Assembly (NCBI GenBank): GCA_963699105.1
Contig: CAVOTI010000003.1
Span: 558,001 to 622,000, forward strand
Direction of reading: 5' to 3'
DNA: 64,000 bases
DNA from: Bog-756 sp963699105
Lineage (GTDB): Bacteria > Actinomycetota > Acidimicrobiia > Acidimicrobiales > RAAP-2
The position numbers and the translations under genes are program-made. The stretch's first letter is position 1. Every line of letters begins with the position of its first letter. Below the pieces are notes generated by a model, which saw only the letters and a program-made list of their open reading frames with translations, was not told the DNA's origin and did not search any database. Below, piece after piece: positions 34,947 to 42,870 of the stretch.

Positions 34947-36467
34947 ATGTCAATCACCAGCGATCGGCCCGAGGTGGAACAGCCGGCGGCACCGGTGCCG
35001 CCAGCACCGCCCGGCTCCGGCTTGTCCCGGCGGAACAAGGAGAAGGCCCACGCCCTCGGACTGACCTCGGCCACCGGTCTGGTCATCGGCAGCATCGTGG
35101 GCACCGGCGTCTTCACCATGCCGGCGGTGCTGGCCGGTGCCGGCACCATGGGCATCATCGTCCTCGGCGTCATCGCCGTGGGTGCCATGTTGCTGGCCAC
35201 GCTGTTCGGCCAGCTCACCAAGCGGGTCCCGAACAGCGATGGCGGGCTGTACGCCTACTCCCGCCACGAGTTCGGCGACTTCGCCGGCTACCTGGTCGGA
35301 TGGTGTTACTGGATCCAGTCGTGGGCCGGCAACGCCGCCATTGTCTCGTCGTGGGTGTTCTATGTCGATGCTCTCTTCGGCTGGGCCCACGTCAGCGGCA
35401 TGGAGAACTGGGGAATCGCCATGGTGGGCCTGTGGGTGCCGGCCATCATCAACCTGGTGGGGATCCGCCAGATGGCGTGGTTCCAGAACATCACCGTGGT
35501 GCTCAAGTTCTTGCCTCTGCTGTTCGTCGGGGTGATCGGATGGTTCTTCGTGCAGAGCGGCCACTTCGGAGCATTCAACGCTTCGGGGGGCAGCCTGTAC
35601 AGCGCCATAGGGATCGCCGCCGGCGTGGCCCTCTTCTCCTTCATCGGCGTGGAGGCGGCGGCTATGACCGCCAAGCGGGTGAAGAATCCCCGGGTCAACG
35701 TCAGCCGGGCCTCACTGCTCGGGACCGCCCTCAGCGCCATCCTCTACGTGCTGGTCACCGCGGTGGTGATGGGCCTGGTCGCCCACCACACCCTGGTCAA
35801 TACCGGCTCCCCGTTCGTCAATGCCTTCCAGTCGATCTTCCCCCACGAAGCATGGGCCGGGAAGTTCATCGCCGCCATCGCCGTGGTGTCCGGAATCGGA
35901 GCACTCAACGGGTGGACCCTCATCGTCACCGAGACGTCACGGGCCATGGCCCAGGACGACATGTTCCCGCGGCCCTTCGCCTGGAAGGACCGCAAGGGCA
36001 CGGCCTGGTTCGGCATTCTGGTCGGGACGGCCCTGCCCTCCCTCCTCATGCTGTGGCGCTACACCACCACCTCGGGGCTGACGGTGTTCACCTACCTGGT
36101 CGACCTCACGGTGGTGACCGTGGCCATCCCGTACTTCATGTCGGCCCTGGCCCAGCTCACCTACCTGGTGTCCCGCCGACGCCGGGTCAACGGGTGGCTT
36201 CTGACCCGGGACCTGTCGATCGCCGGAGCCAGCGTCCTGTTCTCCATGTGGGTGACGTTCGCCTCGGGATACCAGGTCGTCTACCAGGCTCTCGTGGTCA
36301 TTCTGGCCGGACTCATCCTCTATGCCTTCTTGAACGCCCGCCGCCAGCGCCTCGGTGAGTCCACCGAGCCGGTGGAGCTCCAGCCCGAAGGGGTGGTGGT
36401 CGAGGCGGCCAACGGAAACGGCCACCCGGGGGCGGCGGCCGCCCGCCAGGTGGCGGTGAAGTCATGA
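34947..36467 (+). CDS. arcD: APC-family amino acid antiporter (arginine/ornithine type)
   Basis: Membrane protein of 506 aa with about 12 hydrophobic segments. The APC signature is at the start (GLTSATGLVIGSIVGTGVFTMPA) and SFIGVEAAAMTAKRVKNP lies in the sixth helix, as in basic amino acid/polyamine antiporters. It opens the arc operon and its stop overlaps the arcA start (TCATGA), so arginine-ornithine exchange is the likely role; this is inferred from context and family. ATG 34947 follows AAAGGAG. Confidence 0.85.
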   Translation: MSITSDRPEVEQPAAPVPPAPPGSGLSRRNKEKAHALGLTSATGLVIGSIVGTGVFTMPAVLAGAGTMGIIVLGVIAVGAMLLATLFGQLTKRVPNSDGGLYAYSRHEFGDFAGYLVGWCYWIQSWAGNAAIVSSWVFYVDALFGWAHVSGMENWGIAMVGLWVPAIINLVGIRQMAWFQNITVVLKFLPLLFVGVIGWFFVQSGHFGAFNASGGSLYSAIGIAAGVALFSFIGVEAAAMTAKRVKNPRVNVSRASLLGTALSAILYVLVTAVVMGLVAHHTLVNTGSPFVNAFQSIFPHEAWAGKFIAAIAVVSGIGALNGWTLIVTETSRAMAQDDMFPRPFAWKDRKGTAWFGILVGTALPSLLMLWRYTTTSGLTVFTYLVDLTVVTVAIPYFMSALAQLTYLVSRRRRVNGWLLTRDLSIAGASVLFSMWVTFASGYQVVYQALVVILAGLILYAFLNARRQRLGESTEPVELQPEGVVVEAANGNGHPGAAAARQVAVKS

Positions 36468-37684
36468 CGTTCACCGTGGAATCCGAGGTCGGCCAGCTGC
36501 GCCAGGCCATCGTCCACCGGCCCGGGCTCGAACTGTCCCGATTGACACCCGAGAACATCGGCGAGTTGCTGTTCGACGACGTGATGTGGGCGAAGAGGGC
36601 CAAAGAGGAGCACGATGCGTTCGCCGAGGCCCTCCGGGACAAGGGCGTCCAGGTCCACCTGTACGGCCAGCTCCTGGCCGAGACGTTGGAACTGCCCGAG
36701 GGACGAGCCTTTGTCCTCGACCGGGTGTGCACCCCGGAGATCCTGGGTCCGTCCCTGGTCGGGCCGGCCCGGCGGTTGTTCGAGGATCTCGACGGTCCGG
36801 AGCTGGCCCAGTACCTGGTGGGAGGAGTGCTGAAGGCCGACCTGCAACCGCTGCAGACCCACAGCCTCAAATGGGAGATGCTGCGGGCCGACGACTTCGT
36901 GCTCACCCCGTTGCCCAACCACCTGTTCCAGCGAGACAACTCGTGCTGGATCTACGGAGGGGTGACCGTCAATCCGATGGCCAAGCCGGCCCGGCAGCGG
37001 GAGTCGCTCCACACCCGGGCCATCTACCGGTTCCACCCGATGTTCGCCGATGCCGATTTCTTCACCTACTACGGCGACGAGGACCGGAATTTCCAGCCGG
37101 CCACCATCGAGGGCGGGGACGTCCATGTCATCGGAAACGGTGCCGTGCTGATCGGTATGGGCGAACGGACCACCCCCATGGCGGTGGAGACCGTGGCCCA
37201 CGCCCTCTTCCACGCCGGCCAGGCCACGACGGTGGTGGCCATCGAGCTCCCCCGATCACACGCCTTCATGCATCTGGACACGGTGATGTCCATGGTCGAC
37301 AGGGGCACCTTCGTCCTCTATCCCTACTTCGACCGCCACCTGCGCAGTTGGACGGTGGTGGACGGTGAGAAGCCGGGCGAACTGGCGGTCAGCCGCAATC
37401 ACAATCTGTGGGACACGTTGGCCGACCTGTTGCAGATCCCCGAGGTCACCGTGCTCACCACCGATGAGGACATCCGGGCCGCCGAACGCGAACAGTGGGA
37501 CGACGGCACCAACTACCTGGCCGTGGCCCCGGGCGTGGTCATGGGCTACGAGCGTAACGTGGCCACCAACACCATGCTCCGGAAGCATGGTATCGAGGTG
37601 GTCTCCATTGCCGGCAGTGAGCTGGGACGGGGCCGGGGCGGGCCCCGATGCATGACTTGTCCGATCGAGCGCGACCCGGCGTGA
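36464..37684 (+). CDS. arcA: Arginine deiminase
   Basis: Enzyme of 406 aa converting arginine to citrulline and ammonia, first step of the ADI pathway. All catalytic elements are visible: FQRDN with the substrate-binding Asp, EGGDVHVIG with the catalytic Glu, HLDTVMS with the His, and the nucleophile Cys396 in GGPRCMTCP. Length matches the family. Its start overlaps the antiporter stop by 4 bp. Confidence 0.96.
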   Translation: MTFTVESEVGQLRQAIVHRPGLELSRLTPENIGELLFDDVMWAKRAKEEHDAFAEALRDKGVQVHLYGQLLAETLELPEGRAFVLDRVCTPEILGPSLVGPARRLFEDLDGPELAQYLVGGVLKADLQPLQTHSLKWEMLRADDFVLTPLPNHLFQRDNSCWIYGGVTVNPMAKPARQRESLHTRAIYRFHPMFADADFFTYYGDEDRNFQPATIEGGDVHVIGNGAVLIGMGERTTPMAVETVAHALFHAGQATTVVAIELPRSHAFMHLDTVMSMVDRGTFVLYPYFDRHLRSWTVVDGEKPGELAVSRNHNLWDTLADLLQIPEVTVLTTDEDIRAAEREQWDDGTNYLAVAPGVVMGYERNVATNTMLRKHGIEVVSIAGSELGRGRGGPRCMTCPIERDPA

Positions 37685-37724
37685 CCGCCCGGCGTCACTG
37701 TTCACCACCGGAAGGATGGGATCG

Positions 37725-38720
37725 ATGAATCTGAAAGGGAGAAGCCTCCTGAAGGAAGCGGACTTCACCAAGTTCGAGTTCCTCTACATGGTCGATCTGG
37801 CCGATGAGCTACGAACGGAGAAGCGTCTCGGCGCCGAACGTCAGAGGATGACCGGGCGAAACATCGCCCTCATATTCGAGAAGGCGTCCACCCGGACCCG
37901 GTCGGCGTTCGAGGTGGCGGCCCACGACCAGGGAGCCCACGTCACCTATCTGGGCCCCGAGGAGTCCCATATCGGCCACAAGGAGACGATGAAGGACACC
38001 GCTCGGGTCCTGGGTCGGATGTTCGACGGCATCGAGTACCGCGGGTTCTCTCAGGACACCGTGGAGGTTCTGGCCCGATTCGCCGGAGTCCCGGTGTGGA
38101 ACGGCCTGACCGACCAGTGGCATCCGACACAGATGCTGGCCGACGTCCTCACCATGCGTGACCATTCGGAGAAGGCGCTCGAGAGGGTGGCCGTGTGCTA
38201 TCTGGGCGACGCCAGCAACAACACGGCGAACTCGTTGCTGGTGACCGGTGCCCTGCTGGGAATGGACGTGCGGATGGCCGGTCCTGGCGCGCTGCTTCCG
38301 TCGGCGGCCGTGCAGGTGCTGGCCCAGGAGCTCGGCGCCCGATCCGATGCCCGGATCACCATCGGTGAGGACGCTCAGGCCGCCGTGGCCGGCGCCGATT
38401 TTCTCTACACCGACGTGTGGGTGTCGATGGGGGAGCCGGCGGCCGACTGGGATGAGCGGATCGGCAAGATGCTCCCCTATCAGGTCAATGCCGAGCTCAT
38501 GGCGGCGACCGGGAACCCCGCCGTCAAGTTCATGCACTGCCTGCCGGCCATACACAACTCGGACACCGAACTGGGACAGCAACTCTTCGACAAGTGGGGC
38601 CTCACCGCCCTCGAGGTGACCGACGAGGTCTTCGAGTCCTCCGCTTCGATCGTCTTCGACCAGGCGGAGAACCGTCTCCACACCATCAAGGCGGCCATGG
38701 TGGCGATGGTCGGCGATTGA
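37725..38720 (+). CDS. arcB: Catabolic ornithine carbamoyltransferase
   Basis: Enzyme of 331 aa; in the ADI pathway it phosphorolyses citrulline to ornithine and carbamoyl phosphate. Carbamoyl-phosphate-binding STRTR is residues 55-59, with the HPTQMLAD and FMHCLPA motifs. ATG 37725 is chosen because GGAAGG lies 9 nt before it; ATG 37716 would touch that site. The catabolic role follows from its position between arcA and arcC. Confidence 0.95.
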   Translation: MNLKGRSLLKEADFTKFEFLYMVDLADELRTEKRLGAERQRMTGRNIALIFEKASTRTRSAFEVAAHDQGAHVTYLGPEESHIGHKETMKDTARVLGRMFDGIEYRGFSQDTVEVLARFAGVPVWNGLTDQWHPTQMLADVLTMRDHSEKALERVAVCYLGDASNNTANSLLVTGALLGMDVRMAGPGALLPSAAVQVLAQELGARSDARITIGEDAQAAVAGADFLYTDVWVSMGEPAADWDERIGKMLPYQVNAELMAATGNPAVKFMHCLPAIHNSDTELGQQLFDKWGLTALEVTDEVFESSASIVFDQAENRLHTIKAAMVAMVGD

Positions 38721-38721
38721 G

Positions 38722-39654
38722 ATGCGGCTGGTTGTAGCGCTGGGAGGGAACGCCCTGTTGGAACGGGGAGAGGTGCCCCTGGCCGAAATACAGGAGGAGC
38801 ACGTCCTCTTGGCCGTCGAGGCCCTGGCCCCCCTGGCCGGCCATCACGATCTGGTCATCACCCACGGCAACGGTCCGCAGGTCGGTCTGCTGGCCCTCGA
38901 GAGCGCCAGCGATCCCGAGCTGCCCCATCCCTACCCCTTCGATGTCCTGGGCGCTCAGACCCAGGGGATGATCGGCTACTTCCTGTTGCAGGCGTTCGAG
39001 AACGTCCTACCCGGACAGCGGGTGGTCAGCCTGATCTGTCAGACACTGGTCGACTCCGATGACCCGGCCTTCGCCCATCCCACCAAGTTCGTCGGTCCGG
39101 TCTACCCCGAAGAGGAGGCCAAGCGTCTGGCCCGCCTGCGCTCGTGGGAGATCCGCCCGGATGGGGAAGCCTGGCGACGTGTGGTGGCCTCCCCCGAGCC
39201 CCAGGCTGTCATCGAGATCGCCATCATCGGCGGGCTGTTGGCCGACCGAACAGTTGTCATCTGTGCGGGAGGTGGCGGGATACCGGTCAGTCGCAACGGG
39301 GACGGGAAGTTGCACGGTGTCGAAGCGGTGGTGGACAAGGATCTGACCGCGGCCCTACTGGCCTGGCAACTGGATGCCGATGCCCTGGTACTGCTGACCG
39401 ACGTGGCCGGCATCGTGGCCGGTTTCGGTACGGGATCGGCCCAGGTGATCCGGCGGACGAGTCCCGGGGCACTCCGCAAGATGCAATTTCCGGCCGGGTC
39501 GATGGGTCCCAAGGTCGAAGCTGTCTGCCGATTCGTGGAGGGTACGGGCAAGCCGGCGATGATCGGCCGCCTCCAGGACGCCCTCCTCCTGATCGAAGGC
39601 ACCCGGGGGACGCTGGTGGAACCAGACGCCCATCGAGTCGGCGGTGCCCGGTGA
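38722..39654 (+). CDS. arcC: Carbamate kinase
   Basis: Enzyme of 310 aa that transfers phosphate from carbamoyl phosphate to ADP, the ATP-yielding step of arginine fermentation. Family motifs VVALGGNALLERGE, THGNGPQVGLLALE, CAGGGGIPV and the DKDLTAALLA segment are intact. It begins 1 bp after the arcB stop, completing a four-gene operon. Confidence 0.96.
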   Translation: MRLVVALGGNALLERGEVPLAEIQEEHVLLAVEALAPLAGHHDLVITHGNGPQVGLLALESASDPELPHPYPFDVLGAQTQGMIGYFLLQAFENVLPGQRVVSLICQTLVDSDDPAFAHPTKFVGPVYPEEEAKRLARLRSWEIRPDGEAWRRVVASPEPQAVIEIAIIGGLLADRTVVICAGGGGIPVSRNGDGKLHGVEAVVDKDLTAALLAWQLDADALVLLTDVAGIVAGFGTGSAQVIRRTSPGALRKMQFPAGSMGPKVEAVCRFVEGTGKPAMIGRLQDALLLIEGTRGTLVEPDAHRVGGAR

Positions 39655-39714
39655 CCGGCCTCCCCGATGATCAGCCGCACCGGTGATCGGTCGCCCGGGT
39701 CCACCAGGGAAGTT

Positions 39715-39728
39715 GGGACTTATGGCCC
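39715..39728 (+). promoter_or_regulatory. DosR-like box upstream of PNPOx-fold gene
   Basis: GGGACTTATGGCCC, preceded by TT. It spans the in-frame ATG at 39722, which argues that translation begins further downstream (39746 or 39764). Confidence 0.7.
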
Positions 39729-39763
39729 TGGATGACGTTCGGGCTATGGAGCATCCTGCCACC

Positions 39764-40222
39764 ATGTGGGCAAACGAGTCCCCCGAGGACACCATCCTCA
39801 CCAGATCGGAGTGCTTCGCCCACTTGGGTCAGGTGTCACTGGGCCGGATCGCCGCCAGCATCGATGCCCTCCCGGTCATCCTCCCGGTTCGTTTCGTGCT
39901 GTCCGGCGAATCGGTCCTCTTCTCCACCGTTCCCGGCTCGAAACTCGATGCCGCCGCCACCGGCGCGGTCGTGGCCTTTCAGGCCGACGCCGGGGAGCCG
40001 CTGACCGGCATCTACTGGAGCGTGCTGCTCCAGGGGTTGGCCTCGTCGGTCAGCGACGGGACGGGACCCACCGAGACACCGGTCGTCCCGTTGGAACCGT
40101 GGCCGGACCCCCAGCCAGGCCTCCACACCGTGCGGATCGAAGCCAGCATCGTGAGCGGGAGCAGGTTCGGAACCACCGGCGAGAGCGGCTCCTTCGAGCT
40201 GCCCGATGCTCCTTCCTGGTAG
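39764..40222 (+). CDS. PNPOx-fold flavin-binding protein
   Basis: About 152 aa of split-barrel type: LTRSECFAHLGQVSLGRIAASIDALPVILPVRFVL-like first strands, FSTVPGSKLDAAATGAVVAFQAD and a C-terminal strand. Such pyridoxamine-phosphate-oxidase-like proteins with the LGRIA signature bind FMN, F420 or heme and often appear beside universal stress proteins in actinobacteria. Start is uncertain: ATG 39722 and 39746 are in frame, but the DosR-like box overlaps the former, and GGAG precedes 39764. It follows the arc operon but probably has its own promoter. Confidence 0.8.
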   Translation: MWANESPEDTILTRSECFAHLGQVSLGRIAASIDALPVILPVRFVLSGESVLFSTVPGSKLDAAATGAVVAFQADAGEPLTGIYWSVLLQGLASSVSDGTGPTETPVVPLEPWPDPQPGLHTVRIEASIVSGSRFGTTGESGSFELPDAPSW

Positions 40223-40267
40223 CCGACCCCGCCGGACCTCGGAATGGACGGACCGGCGTCACCTTCC

Positions 40268-40873
40268 CTATCCCTCCTTCACCACCGCGTACCAGATCCG
40301 GTGAGCCACCCCTTCGAGACCGTCGCCCATCCGGGCATAACGCCGATAGAGCTCGCGGCGTCCTGTCACTTCACGGATGTCGGAGACCCCGAGTAGCGCC
40401 GACATCGCCCGGCGATAGACGTGCTCGAGGGACCGCTGCCGGCCGACGGCGGCGTCGGCGCACTCGGTGGCCCGATCGGGATGGGAGGAGAGCTCGGGGA
40501 ACGCCCGCACCAGGTCCTGCACACCGAGGGAAATCAAATCGGCCATCTCTGCCATGGGGGGATCGGGCTCCATGTTGACCAGCTCGGCTTCGCGAATGAG
40601 GTTCTTAGCCGCGTTGAGGACGGCGTCCAGGCGCTCAGAGATCTCATAGATGTCCTCCGGGCCGATGGGGGTCACGAAAGCGTCCCGCACCCGCATCAGC
40701 ACGGCGCGGCTGGCCAGTTCCCCTTCGTGATCGACGGTATGGACCACGGCGGCCTGGGAGCGGTCGCCCTTCGACCACGCCCTGAAGGCATCCATCCCTC
40801 TGATGGTGACTTCGCCCTGGTCGGCCAGCATCCCCAGCAAGTCCGGGGTCTTCGGTAGGAACCACCGTCTCAT
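40268..40873 (-). CDS. DUF47/PhoU-like phosphate transport accessory protein
   Basis: All-helical protein of 201 aa (MRRWFLPKTPDLLGMLADQGE start, typical of DUF47) without signal or membrane segments. DUF47 proteins accompany Pit-type phosphate transporters and are thought to regulate them. It overlaps the pit gene by ATGA (40870-40873) and has GGAGG upstream of its own start, so the two are translationally coupled. Confidence 0.88.
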   Translation of the reverse strand: MRRWFLPKTPDLLGMLADQGEVTIRGMDAFRAWSKGDRSQAAVVHTVDHEGELASRAVLMRVRDAFVTPIGPEDIYEISERLDAVLNAAKNLIREAELVNMEPDPPMAEMADLISLGVQDLVRAFPELSSHPDRATECADAAVGRQRSLEHVYRRAMSALLGVSDIREVTGRRELYRRYARMGDGLEGVAHRIWYAVVKEG

Positions 40874-41868
40874 CCGAGCCACCTCCAGGCCGAGAAGAAC
40901 AACGCAGCCAGTGCTCCGCTGACCGGAAGAGTAACCAACCACGCCAGGCCTATTTCGCCGGCCACGGCCCAGCCCACGTGGTGCCACCGCTCCCCCGACC
41001 CCACACCCACCACGGCGGGGGCGACCACATCGGACGTGCTGACCGGTGCACCGGCCAGCGACGCGGCCAGAACGATGACGCCCGAGGTCCCCTGACTGAC
41101 CATGCCGTCGAGGGACCGGATGCGGTAGATGCGCTTGCCGAGGGTACGGACCACGTTCCAGCCGCCGAGCAGGGTGCCGAAGGTCAAGAGCAATGCCGAT
41201 GCCAGCGCCACCCAGAAGGGAACGGCGAAGTGCGACAGATGGCCGCCGGCCACCAGCGCGGCGGTGATCAGCCCCATGGTCTTTTGGGCATCGTTCGAAC
41301 CGTGGGCGAAGGCCAGCCCGGCCGAGGCGACCACCTCGCCGTAGCGCACCGGGGATTCGACCCTCCGCCGGGCGCGGCGGAGGGAGCGCCGAGCCAGCCG
41401 GATGCCGACCATGGCCAACGGCAGGGCGATGGCCGAGGAGAACAGGAGCCAGAGAAGAGAGCCGAAGACGCCTTCGGGGCGGACACCGTCGAGGCCGCCC
41501 CAGTGCACGGCGCTGACGCCCCCTTCGGCCAGAGCCGCCCCGGCCAATGCCCCCACCAGACAGTGGCCGGAACTACAGGGGAGCCCCCACCTCAGGGTGA
41601 CCAGGTTCCACACCAGGGCCCCCAGCACGGCGGCGCCCAGGACCTCCAGCATGCGATCGGTCGGGACGATGGCGATGCTGGCGATGGTGGCAGCCACCGC
41701 CGTGCCTACGACCAGGGCACCGATGACGTGGAAGACGGCCGCCACCACCACGGCCGGAGCCGGACGCATGGCCCCGGTCACGATGGGGGCGGCGATGGCA
41801 TTCCCCGCATCATGCACGCCGTTCACCACGCAATAGGTCGCAGCGAGGAGCACCACCACGATCAGCAC
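40870..41868 (-). CDS. pit: Low-affinity inorganic phosphate transporter (PiT family)
   Basis: Membrane protein of 332 aa. The two family repeats are visible: NGVHDAGNAIAAPIVTGAM near the N-terminus, where the usual Asn of NGxND is His, and FAHGSNDAQKTMGLI in the second half. SSGHCLVGALAGAAL and APVSTSDVVAPAVVG flank them. It should couple phosphate uptake to H+ or Na+. GTG start at 41866-41868. Co-transcribed with the DUF47 gene; divergent from the HAD gene. Confidence 0.92.
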   Translation of the reverse strand: MLIVVVLLAATYCVVNGVHDAGNAIAAPIVTGAMRPAPAVVVAAVFHVIGALVVGTAVAATIASIAIVPTDRMLEVLGAAVLGALVWNLVTLRWGLPCSSGHCLVGALAGAALAEGGVSAVHWGGLDGVRPEGVFGSLLWLLFSSAIALPLAMVGIRLARRSLRRARRRVESPVRYGEVVASAGLAFAHGSNDAQKTMGLITAALVAGGHLSHFAVPFWVALASALLLTFGTLLGGWNVVRTLGKRIYRIRSLDGMVSQGTSGVIVLAASLAGAPVSTSDVVAPAVVGVGSGERWHHVGWAVAGEIGLAWLVTLPVSGALAALFFSAWRWLG

Positions 41869-42072
41869 CGGCCGATCCTCTCATGCCCCGGGTGCCCGGC
41901 CGCACCTGTACGATCGGGCATCCCCCTTCCTCGGTGAACTCTCCTGACGGTGATGACCAACGGCCCTAGCCCCACGGTGCGCCGAGGCAGATGCTTGGGG
42001 ACACCGGCCCGGGGATCCGATCGGCGCGGCCGTGACAGGGGCTCCAGTGAGGGCCGGGCAGACTCGAGGACG

Positions 42073-42870
42073 ATGAACCGACAAGACAGTCACCAGGCGA
42101 CGAGGATGGTCCCGTTCCCCATCGATCGGCTCGATGCGGTCATCTTCGACATGGATGGTGTCGTCAGTGACACGGCCCGCCTCCACGAACGCTGCTGGAA
42201 GCATGTCTTCGACGACTATCTGCGCAAGCGCTCGGATCTCACCGGCCAGAGCTTCCGCCCGTTCGAGGAGGAGGATTACGCCCGCTACGTCGACGGCAAA
42301 CCCCGCTACGACGGCGTGGAGAGCTTCCTCGCCTCTCGGGGAATCTCGCTGGACCCGGGCACCCCATCGGACCCGCCGGGCTACGACACCGTCTGCGCCC
42401 TCGGCAACCTCAAGGACCACTACTTCGAGCAGGCGGTGACCGAAGACGGGGTCGACATGTTCGACTCGACCATCTCCTTCATCCGGGCCCTCCGCTCCCA
42501 CGGCACCACTACGGCCCTGATCTCGTCGAGCCGGCACGCCAGGGCGATTCTGGTGGCCGCCCACATCGACGACCTGTTCGACACCATCGTCGACGGCAAA
42601 GACGCCGAACCCCTCCACTTGCCGGGCAAGCCCGATCCGGCGATCTTCCTGGCTGCCGCCCAGCGACTTCAGGTGACTCCGGCCCGGGCCGCGGTGGTGG
42701 AAGACGCCCTGGCCGGGGTGGAAGCAGGTCACCGGGGAGGGTTCGGTTTCGTGATCGGTATCGATCGCAACTCCCACGCCGACGAGCTCCTCGATCACGG
42801 GGCCAGCGTGGTGGTCGAGGACATGTCCGAACTCGAATTGCCCCCCGATATCGTCGAGGAACCGAGGTGA
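42073..42870 (+). CDS. HAD-family beta-phosphoglucomutase-like phosphatase
   Basis: Protein of 265 aa with the HAD motif I VIFDMDGVVSD (Asp26, Asp28), the helical cap, motif II SSS, motif III Lys in LPGKPDPAIF and motif IV VVEDALAGVEAG. It belongs to the beta-phosphoglucomutase branch and its stop overlaps the GH65 gene (GTGA). In M. tuberculosis Rv3400-Rv3401 form the same pair. It would convert the beta-glucose-1-phosphate released by a GH65 phosphorylase. A weak DosR-like match lies at 41998-42010. Confidence 0.9.
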   Translation: MNRQDSHQATRMVPFPIDRLDAVIFDMDGVVSDTARLHERCWKHVFDDYLRKRSDLTGQSFRPFEEEDYARYVDGKPRYDGVESFLASRGISLDPGTPSDPPGYDTVCALGNLKDHYFEQAVTEDGVDMFDSTISFIRALRSHGTTTALISSSRHARAILVAAHIDDLFDTIVDGKDAEPLHLPGKPDPAIFLAAAQRLQVTPARAAVVEDALAGVEAGHRGGFGFVIGIDRNSHADELLDHGASVVVEDMSELELPPDIVEEPR

